A stretch of DNA of 32,143 nt from an uncultured Mucilaginibacter sp. (lineage in GTDB: Bacteria > Bacteroidota > Bacteroidia > Sphingobacteriales > Sphingobacteriaceae), in assembly GCA_913775265.1 (NCBI GenBank), contig CAJYJH010000004.1, positions 1 through 32,143 of the forward strand, written 5' to 3'. Numbering within the stretch: the first letter of the stretch is position 1; each line of letters opens with the position of its first letter. A model generated the notes under the pieces. The model was given only the letters and a program-made list of their open reading frames with translations, did no database searches and was not told where the DNA came from. This document shows positions 16,333 to 24,380 of the stretch, in pieces. The position numbers were made by a program, and so were the translations under genes.

Positions 16333-17285
16333 TAGCTGCAGTAGGTACATTATGCTTAGCCGTCACCGGCCGGGCATACGGGCAAAAAACAGCCGACTCA
16401 CTGTACCATTTTACTTCTACCGGTAATCCGATTATCACGCATAAGTTTACCGCAGACCCCGCACCTTTGGTGGAGGGCGACACGCTTTGGTTGTTTACTG
16501 GTCATGATTACTCGGGCGGTCAAACTAACTACAAGATGAAAGATTGGTGCTTGTTTTCTACTACCGATTTAAAGCATTGGACCGAGTACCCTGCACCGTT
16601 AAAAATTGCTGACTTTGCCTGGGATAAAAGCGGCGGCGCGTTTGCTGCACAGGTAATTAAGCGCAATGGAAAATATTACTGGTACATCAGCACCAATGGC
16701 TCGGGCATTGGCGTGGCCATAGCCGATCGAATACAAGGACCCTATAAAGATGCTCTCGGTAAGCCACTGGTTACCCGGGCCGATTGTTTTGCCTCAACAC
16801 ATAGCTGGACTTGTATCGATCCATCAGTAATGATTGATGATGACGGGCAGGCTTGGTTGTTTTGGGGCAATGGTGTTTGTTATTACGCCAAGCTAAAGTC
16901 AAACATGACCGAGATTGAACGCCCGGTTAAAAAGATCGACTTTGCAGGCATGCGCTTTGAAGAAGCGCCTTGGATACACAAACGCAAGGGAAAATACTAT
17001 CTGTCGTATGCGTCTGGCTTCCCCGAAAAAATAGATTATGCCATGGCCGATAAAATTGAAGGGCCTTATCAATACAAGGGGATACTTAATGAGGTGGCCG
17101 GTAACAGCAATACCAACCACGAAGGTATGGTTGAGTTTAAAGGAAAATGGTATTTTTTTTACCATACAGGTGCCATACAACGCGATGGCGGCAGTTATAG
17201 CAGGTCTGTTTGTGTAGACCGTTTGTTTTACAACAAAGATGGCTCACTAAAAAGAGTGGTTATGACCACCGAGGGCGTTGATTAA
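16317..17285 (+). CDS. Secreted GH43-family beta-xylosidase/arabinofuranosidase
   Basis: This 322-aa enzyme has a signal peptide (MLKNLIAAVGTLCLAVTGRA, cut near residue 22). The GH43 acidic triad is visible: D47 in FTADPAP (general base), D168 in CIDPSV (pKa modulator) and E216 in FEEAPW (general acid). The start NPIITHKFTADPAPLV and the WLFTGHD segment resemble the GH43 subgroup of xylosidase/arabinofuranosidases with a single catalytic propeller and no extra module. It overlaps the preceding GH43 gene by 16 bases and is convergent with the sus regulator. It probably removes arabinose or xylose side chains or short xylo-oligomers in the periplasm. Confidence 0.88.
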   Translation: MLKNLIAAVGTLCLAVTGRAYGQKTADSLYHFTSTGNPIITHKFTADPAPLVEGDTLWLFTGHDYSGGQTNYKMKDWCLFSTTDLKHWTEYPAPLKIADFAWDKSGGAFAAQVIKRNGKYYWYISTNGSGIGVAIADRIQGPYKDALGKPLVTRADCFASTHSWTCIDPSVMIDDDGQAWLFWGNGVCYYAKLKSNMTEIERPVKKIDFAGMRFEEAPWIHKRKGKYYLSYASGFPEKIDYAMADKIEGPYQYKGILNEVAGNSNTNHEGMVEFKGKWYFFYHTGAIQRDGGSYSRSVCVDRLFYNKDGSLKRVVMTTEGVD

Positions 17286-17295
17286 TCTGCGTTGT

Positions 17296-17363
17296 AAATT
17301 AAACAGCAAAAAGCGATAGCTTCTTTTATGCGTTGTTAACTTTGTGAGCTTCTGTTTAAATTT
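17296..17363. terminator. Possible convergent termination structure
   Basis: Between the plus-strand GH43 and minus-strand regulator genes an 11-bp imperfect inverted repeat (arms 17296-17306 and 17352-17363) encloses a smaller AAGC-GATA-GCTT hairpin followed by T residues. It could stop transcription from either side, but it is less clear than the other terminators in this window. Confidence 0.35.
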
Positions 17364-17386
17364 AAAGTATAAAATTTCCATTTTAG

Positions 17387-19000
17387 TTAGGGCGTCTCAA
17401 CCGCCTTTATAGCCATAATCCGCGCATCAAAGTCATCACCATGTATCAAGGCTTTGGCTTTGAGGCGCATTTTATATACGTAGATCGTTTTTTCAGAATA
17501 TTCTAAAATATTGGCTATAGCCTGTACGTCGGTTATGCCCAAACGCATCAGAGCAAAAATACGAAGGTCGGTAGTAAGTACTTCGTGATCTTTAGGCCAA
17601 ATCTGATCTTTTTCGTTAAAAAGGGCGTTAAAAGAAGTTATGAAGTTCGGGAATATCTTTAGAAACACATGGTCGAAAGTAAAAAACAACGTTTCACGTT
17701 CTTTTTTAATGTTGATGTTGTTGATGGTGATCTGAATATCATCATACTTCTTAATGGACAACTTAGTGTCAATTGAGTGCTTTAATTTTTCCAGCTTTGA
17801 AATATAACCTGATATTGCATTAAAAAAGTAGCCAATGTAATCTTCCTTAATACGCGTATCTTCTTGTAGCTTGCCATTTATGGCTTCTAACTCTGCGTTT
17901 TTATCTTCAATTATTTTTTCCTTAGCCTGTACTTTTTTCAGCTGTTTAAATAACAGCACTGTAAACACTACAATAACTACTGCTAAGGCAGTTATAAAAA
18001 CAAAATACATCAGCAAGCGGGTACGTTCTTTTTCAGAATAAGTAAGTTGCTGTGCGGCTATGATAGGCAATAGTGTGCTGATTTGAAACTGACGCTGGCG
18101 GGCGCCGTAAAATTCGGCATCGGCCATGGCCTGTTGTATCAGTTCGTACGCATTTTTAGTATCACCATCTTTATACAGGTTTTCGGCCAGCCACAACAGT
18201 GCTACGGTTTCCTTGGTCGATGATTGTATGTCGGCTATCACTGCCTCAATAAGCAAGTTAATACCTTTTTCCTTCTGCGCTGGGTTACCCATGTAAAGTT
18301 TGCTCAACGTTGAGGTAACAATAGCGTACTGATGCCGGTTAAGCTTACGTTGAAGCAGTTGATTAAATACAGCTTCGGCTTGCGTTTTATTATTGTTCCT
18401 GAGATTTTTATAGCCTTCCAAGTAAAGTCGGTTGAACGAATTGGGCTTACTCGCCGCAATGGCCAAGGCGATATACTTATTACCTAAGACGTTGTAGTTT
18501 GGAGAGTAATGATTATCGTTGTTGTAGTTCGCCAGGTCATAATTGCCCCTCATCATAATTAGATAATAGTCCAGCTTGGCACTGTCTGTTAAGAACTTAA
18601 CGTCTATTCCTTCCAGGTTGTCAAACGTTTCTTTAAACATGCCCGACGACAAGAGGATAAACGCCGTTTTAATCTTGCTACTATAGATCTTTCCTTTGTC
18701 CTGCATTTGCTCGCTCAGGGCCTGCATGCGATCCACGTAAACAAAGGCCGAATCGTACTGGTATGATTTATACTCCTCGTAAATGCGGTTGCACCATTCA
18801 AATTGTGCCGCTTTGTTTTCAGCAGGGATGGTTTTCAAAGATGCTTTTAATCGACTGATAGTGGCCTCTTTTTGCTTATCGTAGGTGCCCTTTTTATTGA
18901 TCTCGGCTTTAAGCTTCGCCATCATATCTACGTTTTCTGGAAATGCAAAAGCTGCCTGGCTCAAACCTACCAGTATAAACAACACCTGAAAAAACTTCAT
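17387..19000 (-). CDS. SusR-like membrane regulator (TPR, TM, C-terminal HTH; DUF6377 type)
   Basis: This 537-aa protein starts at ATG 18998-19000, giving a signal peptide (MKFFQVLFILVGLSQAAFAF). A frame from 19057 is longer but puts unrelated residues in front. Residues about 40-310 are helical TPR-like repeats outside the membrane, one membrane helix lies at about 328-351, and a coiled coil at about 353-383. The C-terminal cytoplasmic part holds a LuxR-like helix-turn-helix near 486-518 (LRIFALMRLGITDVQAIANI). This is the arrangement of SusR, which senses maltose or oligosaccharides and activates sus genes in Bacteroides. Its place beside the sus operon supports that role. It is separated from GH31 by a terminator, so it has its own promoter. 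Confidence 0.88.
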   Translation of the reverse strand: MKFFQVLFILVGLSQAAFAFPENVDMMAKLKAEINKKGTYDKQKEATISRLKASLKTIPAENKAAQFEWCNRIYEEYKSYQYDSAFVYVDRMQALSEQMQDKGKIYSSKIKTAFILLSSGMFKETFDNLEGIDVKFLTDSAKLDYYLIMMRGNYDLANYNNDNHYSPNYNVLGNKYIALAIAASKPNSFNRLYLEGYKNLRNNNKTQAEAVFNQLLQRKLNRHQYAIVTSTLSKLYMGNPAQKEKGINLLIEAVIADIQSSTKETVALLWLAENLYKDGDTKNAYELIQQAMADAEFYGARQRQFQISTLLPIIAAQQLTYSEKERTRLLMYFVFITALAVVIVVFTVLLFKQLKKVQAKEKIIEDKNAELEAINGKLQEDTRIKEDYIGYFFNAISGYISKLEKLKHSIDTKLSIKKYDDIQITINNINIKKERETLFFTFDHVFLKIFPNFITSFNALFNEKDQIWPKDHEVLTTDLRIFALMRLGITDVQAIANILEYSEKTIYVYKMRLKAKALIHGDDFDARIMAIKAVETP

Positions 19001-19055
19001 AAATCGGCCTATAATTTTTGCAAAAGTAAGGGCTGCAAGGTAATTATAATAATAC

Positions 19056-19089
19056 AAAAGCCCCTGGCACTAAAATAGTACCGGGGGCT
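19056..19089 (-). terminator. Terminator at the end of the sus operon
   Basis: A GC-rich stem (AGCCCC at 19059-19064 with GGGGCT at 19084-19089, extended by further pairs around an AT loop) lies just beyond the GH31 stop. On the minus strand it is followed by TTTT. It separates the operon from the regulator gene. Confidence 0.75.
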
Positions 19090-19116
19090 GATGGAATGGC
19101 TTTGAAAAAAAACGTT

Positions 19117-21588
19117 TTAGTAATTTATGGTAAATGCATTATTGATATTATAAACCGTAAAACTTTTTACATCGTGTCCTTCTGCCTTGTTTACCGTTCC
19201 TTGCGGATCAAAACTTGATACCGGATTTAAAAATGAAACAAAACTGTTTTTTACATTAAGTGCCTTGCCATTCATGCTTAACTTATCGCTGTTAGCAAAA
19301 CCATGCAGCTGCAGAGTGATATGTTTAAACTTAGAGCCCTCACTGCCATCGGCTTTACCAAACACTATTTGCTTTTTAGCTGCATTGTAAATAATGGTGC
19401 GTTTGTAAAAGCTACCGTCCTCGTAGTTGTAGCTCTCGCCGTCGTCTTCGTAGTATACAAAAGTATTATTACGGTTGCCTTTATAAATATGCACCGTTAA
19501 GGTATCCGTTGGTTTTTCTGAGGTAGATTGGATAAGCGATTGCATCGGGATGATGCTGCTTTCTTTCACAAAAACAGGAAGCTTCTGCACACTCACCGGC
19601 ATTATTTTTTGTTGCCTGCCGGTCATCATCTCATCGCTGTATAAATTATACCAATTACCTTCGGGCAAATATACTGTGCCATAAGTGTCGGTGCTAACAA
19701 ATGGTGCGATCAAAAACCCGTTACCAAACTCGTATTGATTTTGGAACTTGGCGTTGTAAACTTCCGGATCGTGAGTATAATTGATAGCCAGCGACCGAAC
19801 GATTGGCTTGCCGTTTTGAGTAGCCTCGTAAAACGAAGAATATAGGAAAGGTAACAAACGGTAACGCAGGTTAATATAATTACGCGCAATCTCTAATGCT
19901 TCTTCGCCAAATGCCCAAGGCTCGGCCGATTTGGTGTTTACACCGGTGTGATTCCTAAAATACGGACTAAAAGCGCCGATCTGCATCCAGCGGGTGTATA
20001 GACCCACCGTTGGATTGCCGGTAAAACCACCAATATCCATACCGGTAAACGGCACACCGCTTAGGCCTAAGCTGCTCAATAAGCGTACACCTAAAAGCAT
20101 GTGATCATCTTCGGCGCGGTTGTCACCGGTCCAAATAGCTGTGTAGCGCTGCAAGCCTGAGTAACCTGCACGGGTCAGGATAAACGGACGCTTATTGTCT
20201 AATGCCTTACGATAACCTTCATAACTGGCACGGGCCATTTCCAATCCGTAAATGTTGTGCGCCTGTAAGTGCGATGCCTTTTTGCCTTCGTAATCGAAAA
20301 TAACATTATCAGGCATTTTTTGTCCCCAGGTAGATATTTCGTTCATATCATTCCAAATACCGCTTACACCTACATCAGCATATTTTTTAATTTCGGTCTG
20401 CCACCAGTTTCGTCCGGCCGAACCAGTAAAATCGGGAAAGTGACACCATCCCGGCCATACCTCACCGGTGTAATTGGTACTGTCCGGATACTTAATGAAG
20501 ATATCACTCTTGATTCCGCTTTCGTAAACCGGGTAACCCTTTTCGGCTTTTACTCCGGGGTCTACAATTAGCGTCAATTTCAGGCCCATGTCTTTCAACT
20601 TGGCCGACATTTTAGCTGGGTCTGGGAAACGGTTTTTATCCCAAGTAAATACCTTATATTTATCCATGTAGTGAATATCTAAAGTAATACCATCCGCCGG
20701 AATCTTTTTTTCGCGCAGGGTTTGCGCAATCCTGAAAACTTCGGTGTCGGGATAATAGCTGTAACGGTTTTGCTGGTAGCCTAAACTCCAAAGCGGCGGC
20801 ATTTTCATGCGACCGGTCAGGGCGGTGTAGGACGTGATAATATCCGCTACATTCTTATGGTAGATGAAGTAGTAGTTCATCTCGCCACCACGTGCTCCGA
20901 ATGATGAAAATCGATTATTACTGGCACCGAAATTAAAGTCACTCTGATAAGTATTATCAAAAAATACTCCGTAGTTCAGGTTATGATGAACGCCAATATA
21001 AAACGGAATAGTAGAATAAATAGGATCCTGGTCGGTACAGTAACCAAAGGTATCGGAGTTCCAGTTGGTGTAACCACTGCCTTTACGGTCAAGATTACCT
21101 GTCTTTTCGCCCAAACCTATAAAGTGTTCGCCATCCTGCATGTGCTTATAAACAGTCACCGATTCGTTGACCCATGATGTGCCTAAACCTTTTTCATCCT
21201 GATTAATAACCTTTCCGTCGAGTGTATAAAATGTTACCGAAAAAGGTTTTTTACTGATGATTGCCCGCAATGAATCAGTACTTATAGTAATATGGCTATC
21301 ATCCTGCGAGACATTTGCTTTTGTATCAGAAGGTTTGGAAATAACTGCAAAAGAAAAATCGGCCGCGAGTGGTTGTTTATCCAGTCGAACCCTCATAACT
21401 GAAGGCGAATAAACCGTTACTTCGGAAAAGGCATTTTGGGTAGAGATGCTCACCTGGTTGCCGTTGATTTTTGTATTGGTAATATTGCCAACATTTTTAA
21501 TCAAGCTGGTCTGGGCTATGGCTGATGAAACCGCCAGTGCATAGCATAAGCCCGCACTGCATAAAAACTTTATGGTGCTTTTAATCAT
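19117..21588 (-). CDS. GH31 alpha-glucosidase, secreted
   Basis: This 823-aa enzyme starts at ATG 21586-21588, giving a signal peptide (MIKSTIKFLCSAGLCYALAV). An upstream frame from a TTG overlaps the operon hairpin and is rejected. It has an N-terminal beta domain and galactose-mutarotase-like part (to about 230), the GH31 catalytic barrel (about 255-620) and C-terminal beta domains. The catalytic nucleophile is D414 in GIWNDMNE and the acid/base is D489 in WTGDNRAEDD. It would release glucose from the non-reducing ends of maltodextrins, probably in the periplasm. It is the last gene of the sus operon and stands where Bacteroides thetaiotaomicron has a GH97 enzyme (SusB) instead. Confidence 0.95.
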   Translation of the reverse strand: MIKSTIKFLCSAGLCYALAVSSAIAQTSLIKNVGNITNTKINGNQVSISTQNAFSEVTVYSPSVMRVRLDKQPLAADFSFAVISKPSDTKANVSQDDSHITISTDSLRAIISKKPFSVTFYTLDGKVINQDEKGLGTSWVNESVTVYKHMQDGEHFIGLGEKTGNLDRKGSGYTNWNSDTFGYCTDQDPIYSTIPFYIGVHHNLNYGVFFDNTYQSDFNFGASNNRFSSFGARGGEMNYYFIYHKNVADIITSYTALTGRMKMPPLWSLGYQQNRYSYYPDTEVFRIAQTLREKKIPADGITLDIHYMDKYKVFTWDKNRFPDPAKMSAKLKDMGLKLTLIVDPGVKAEKGYPVYESGIKSDIFIKYPDSTNYTGEVWPGWCHFPDFTGSAGRNWWQTEIKKYADVGVSGIWNDMNEISTWGQKMPDNVIFDYEGKKASHLQAHNIYGLEMARASYEGYRKALDNKRPFILTRAGYSGLQRYTAIWTGDNRAEDDHMLLGVRLLSSLGLSGVPFTGMDIGGFTGNPTVGLYTRWMQIGAFSPYFRNHTGVNTKSAEPWAFGEEALEIARNYINLRYRLLPFLYSSFYEATQNGKPIVRSLAINYTHDPEVYNAKFQNQYEFGNGFLIAPFVSTDTYGTVYLPEGNWYNLYSDEMMTGRQQKIMPVSVQKLPVFVKESSIIPMQSLIQSTSEKPTDTLTVHIYKGNRNNTFVYYEDDGESYNYEDGSFYKRTIIYNAAKKQIVFGKADGSEGSKFKHITLQLHGFANSDKLSMNGKALNVKNSFVSFLNPVSSFDPQGTVNKAEGHDVKSFTVYNINNAFTINY

Positions 21589-21610
21589 TTCGTTGATCTG
21601 TAAAATTAAA

Positions 21611-21634
21611 TAAGCCGGTTTTGGCCGGCTTATC
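21611..21634 (-). other. Intercistronic hairpin between susE-like and GH31 genes
   Basis: A stem of nine bases (ATAAGCCGG with CCGGCTTAT) closes a short T-rich loop between two genes that otherwise read as one operon. It is followed by a weak T-rich run on the minus strand. It may be a partial terminator or an mRNA stabilising element. Confidence 0.6.
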
Positions 21635-21649
21635 TGTTTCAACTTTTAC

Positions 21650-22684
21650 TTATTGTTTGTTGAGTTCGTAGTAATAATTGCCACTTACACTCACGTTGAG
21701 TACAACTAGGTAAGTGCCTGCTGATGTTACAGCTATTGCTGTAGAGTTGTCGCTGGTTAAAAAGGTGGTAACCGGAGTTTTATCGCCTAAGACGATTGTG
21801 TTGGCATTGTTAGCCCTGAATTTAAATGTACCAGCAGCCAGCGTAAATGTTCCCCTCCAGGTTTTAGTGGTTGCATCGTAAGTTAAATTCTGATCAGCGT
21901 TACTGGTAGCCGTGCCATTAATACTCCATGTATTAATTTTTGTTGCTGAGAAAGCCTTTGTATCCATATTGGCAGATAATAAGTAATAACCTGCAGATGG
22001 AACTGTAATGTCGGCACCTGATGCATCCAATTTACCCGCTGTAACACCATAATTAGTGTGCGACCAATCTGGGTTGCTTGTAATCTTAAATGCCAGGTTA
22101 CCAGCAGTGTAATTCACATAACCTTCGTAGTAGCTATCGCTTTTTACTGATGCCAATGTTTGAGCAGTTGCCGGATCCCAACCTTGATATGCACCTGGGA
22201 CGTATAGAGATGGGTACGTTACAAAGGCACGGTAAGGAGTGAAGTTTAAGGTTACTACATTGGAGTAAACCGGCGTGTAAGCAGAACTTACAGTTGCCTT
22301 TAAACGAGCCTCTAATTGTGCTGCTTTGTCGGGCGCAAAACCCGCTTGTATAGCCAAAGCATTAACATCGCCCACCGTGTAAACTTTGCTCGACCCAGAG
22401 CTTAGGGCAACGCTAACCGGAGCAGAAAAGTTATTACCCTTGCGGTCAAACTCTAAAGAGTAAGTTGTAGCAGCCGAATAACCAAAATCAGCGTTGCTCC
22501 AGCTAAGGGTGGTTGCATTGTTGGCAGCGGTAGCACTGCTTACGGTAAACGTTGTTGTTGATGCAGCTAATGTACCAGGCGTTCCGGTAGTAGCAGTAAC
22601 TTTTTGCTCATCTTTTTTGCATGATGAAAAAGCCAGCACAGCTAAACCAGCTACAGCCAGCATATATTTTGTAAATGTTTTCAT
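21650..22684 (-). CDS. SusE/SusF-like surface starch-binding lipoprotein
   Basis: This 344-aa protein has a lipoprotein signal peptide and lipobox ending at C22 (LAFSSCKKDEQ). The residues after the Cys (KKDEQ) suit a surface-exposed Bacteroidota lipoprotein. Residues about 35-150 form the SusE N-terminal Ig-like domain (TTTFTVSSATAANNATTLSW). Two starch-binding modules follow, the first around YVPGAYQGWDPATAQTL (about 160-250) and the second around 255-342 (WSINGTATSNADQN). In Bacteroides, SusE and SusF hold starch at the cell surface but have no catalytic activity. There is no separate SusF gene here. It follows the susD-like gene after a hairpin. Confidence 0.85.
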   Translation of the reverse strand: MKTFTKYMLAVAGLAVLAFSSCKKDEQKVTATTGTPGTLAASTTTFTVSSATAANNATTLSWSNADFGYSAATTYSLEFDRKGNNFSAPVSVALSSGSSKVYTVGDVNALAIQAGFAPDKAAQLEARLKATVSSAYTPVYSNVVTLNFTPYRAFVTYPSLYVPGAYQGWDPATAQTLASVKSDSYYEGYVNYTAGNLAFKITSNPDWSHTNYGVTAGKLDASGADITVPSAGYYLLSANMDTKAFSATKINTWSINGTATSNADQNLTYDATTKTWRGTFTLAAGTFKFRANNANTIVLGDKTPVTTFLTSDNSTAIAVTSAGTYLVVLNVSVSGNYYYELNKQ

Positions 22685-22710
22685 TACTAAGCTTTAATTG
22701 GTGTTTTTGT

Positions 22711-22747
22711 AAGGCCGGTAAATTGCGGTAGGCATCTCACCGGCCTT
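22711..22747 (-). other. Intercistronic hairpin between susD-like and susE-like genes
   Basis: A perfect 9-bp stem (AAGGCCGGT at 22711-22719 with ACCGGCCTT at 22739-22747) closes a 19-base loop in the 71-base gap. The stem is GC-rich and shares a GCCGG/CCGGC core with the hairpin before GH31. No long T-run follows on the minus strand. Confidence 0.65.
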
Positions 22748-22755
22748 TTATTGGA

Positions 22756-24348
22756 TTAATAACCAGGGTTTTGCTTTAAGTTAGGATTGGCTGCCAAATC
22801 GGTTGACGGTAAAGGGAACAAATTATGGTTGGCATCTGATGCGCGTCCATTTTGTACACCACCTTTCCATGGCCATAAGTAAGAACCTGTAACCAAACGA
22901 TCATAGCGAATCAAATCTGTACGGCGGAAACCTTCCCAATACAATTCACGAGCTCTCTCATCTAAAATGAAATCAAGATTAATGCTCGTTACTGCACCAC
23001 TGGCATTACCATACGCACGGCTACGAAGCAAATTAATATAGTTTACGGCATCAGCCTGTGTACCTGTGGATGCACCACGTAAAACAGCTTCAGCATATAT
23101 TAAGTACATTTCACCCAAGCGGAACAATGGCACATCAATGTCAGCAAACGTTAAGTTTGATGGTGCGCCACCATTTGCTTTTAAATTACGGTATTTTGTG
23201 ATAGCATAACCATCAGTAAAAGTGGCGATACTATTGATTTCCAAATTTTGTCCGGTGGTATAAAACATAGATCTTTTATCAGCTGTTCCGCTTGCGTCAG
23301 GAAATAAGTTTACCAAATTTTTGGTAGTACGTAAGCCGGCCCAGCCGCCATCTGCACCACGGCCACCGGCAGATTCAGAACCGCCTATAGACGCATGCAA
23401 CAAGAATGTAGTACCTCCGTAACCTTGAGTATGCACACCATCATAGTTGATGGTTAAAATAAACTCATTGGTATTTAGGTTGTTGTCAGCCGTCATTAAG
23501 TTGCGGTAATTACCAATTAGGGTATATCCTGCGTCAATTACGCGTTTGGCATAAGTAGCTGCATCATTGTATCTTGCAGTACCTGTATAAACATTAGCAT
23601 TTAAATACATGCGGGCAAGCAAGGCCCAAGCAGCTGCTTTGTCTGCACGGCCGTATTCGTTTTGGCGCGCAGCAACTAAACTTCCGTCTATTGCCTTTAA
23701 CTCACTTTCAATGTAGTTGAACAAATCTTTACGACTGATTTGTTTTGGTGCTGCACCTCCTAAAGCGTCAGTTTCAGTTACAAAAGGAGGATTGCCAAAC
23801 AAATCCATCAACACCCAATATTGATAAGCTCTCAGGAATCTTGCCTCGGCACGATAATACCGTATGTTGTTGGCGTCGTCACCTGAAAAACCGCGAGAAG
23901 ATATATTATCGTCTGACGATTGGCGGATGAAGTCGTTGCACAAAGTAATCTGGTAAACTGAGCGATAGTAGAGGCCACGCAAAAACTGGTTGCTTGAAGA
24001 CCAACTCAGGCTATGAAAGTCGGGCAGACCGGCGTCGCCCCAGCCAATTACAGCCTCATCGGTTGGTAATTCCTGAGCTTGCCAGTATAAGCGGTAAAAA
24101 TCAGAAGTACCCTCATCAATACCTTGGATATCTTTAGTTCCGTCGTCACCTGCCGGTCCTTTATTGCCAGTTAAAGCATAGCTACCGTAAACTTTAGCTA
24201 AAGATTGTTTGTAACCTGCTGGAGTGCTGTAAACAGTAGATGCTGTAATATCATTGGTAGGCAGCAGGTTTAAATCTTTTTTACAAGAAATTGCACCCAT
24301 GCTTATCAAGCCTGCCAGCACATAAATTTTAATTGAATTTCTTTTCAT
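22756..24348 (-). CDS. susD: SusD/RagB-family nutrient-binding outer-membrane lipoprotein
   Basis: This 530-aa protein has a lipoprotein signal with lipidated C22 (ISCKKDLNLLP), followed by the helical SusD fold. The N-terminal SusD_2-like part carries a tryptophan-rich stretch (LPDFHSLSWSSSNQFLRGLYY). The C-terminal RagB/SusD domain holds the usual LGEMYLIYAEAVLRG and LDERARELYWEGFRRTDLIRYD segments. SusD proteins sit on top of the SusC barrel and pass oligosaccharides in. The gene directly follows the SusC-like gene with a 32-base gap, as in all sus-type pairs, and GH13 and GH31 neighbours point to an alpha-glucan substrate. Confidence 0.95.
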   Translation of the reverse strand: MKRNSIKIYVLAGLISMGAISCKKDLNLLPTNDITASTVYSTPAGYKQSLAKVYGSYALTGNKGPAGDDGTKDIQGIDEGTSDFYRLYWQAQELPTDEAVIGWGDAGLPDFHSLSWSSSNQFLRGLYYRSVYQITLCNDFIRQSSDDNISSRGFSGDDANNIRYYRAEARFLRAYQYWVLMDLFGNPPFVTETDALGGAAPKQISRKDLFNYIESELKAIDGSLVAARQNEYGRADKAAAWALLARMYLNANVYTGTARYNDAATYAKRVIDAGYTLIGNYRNLMTADNNLNTNEFILTINYDGVHTQGYGGTTFLLHASIGGSESAGGRGADGGWAGLRTTKNLVNLFPDASGTADKRSMFYTTGQNLEINSIATFTDGYAITKYRNLKANGGAPSNLTFADIDVPLFRLGEMYLIYAEAVLRGASTGTQADAVNYINLLRSRAYGNASGAVTSINLDFILDERARELYWEGFRRTDLIRYDRLVTGSYLWPWKGGVQNGRASDANHNLFPLPSTDLAANPNLKQNPGY

Positions 24349-24380
24349 CTTATATAAAATAATGGATGATTAATAAGCTT

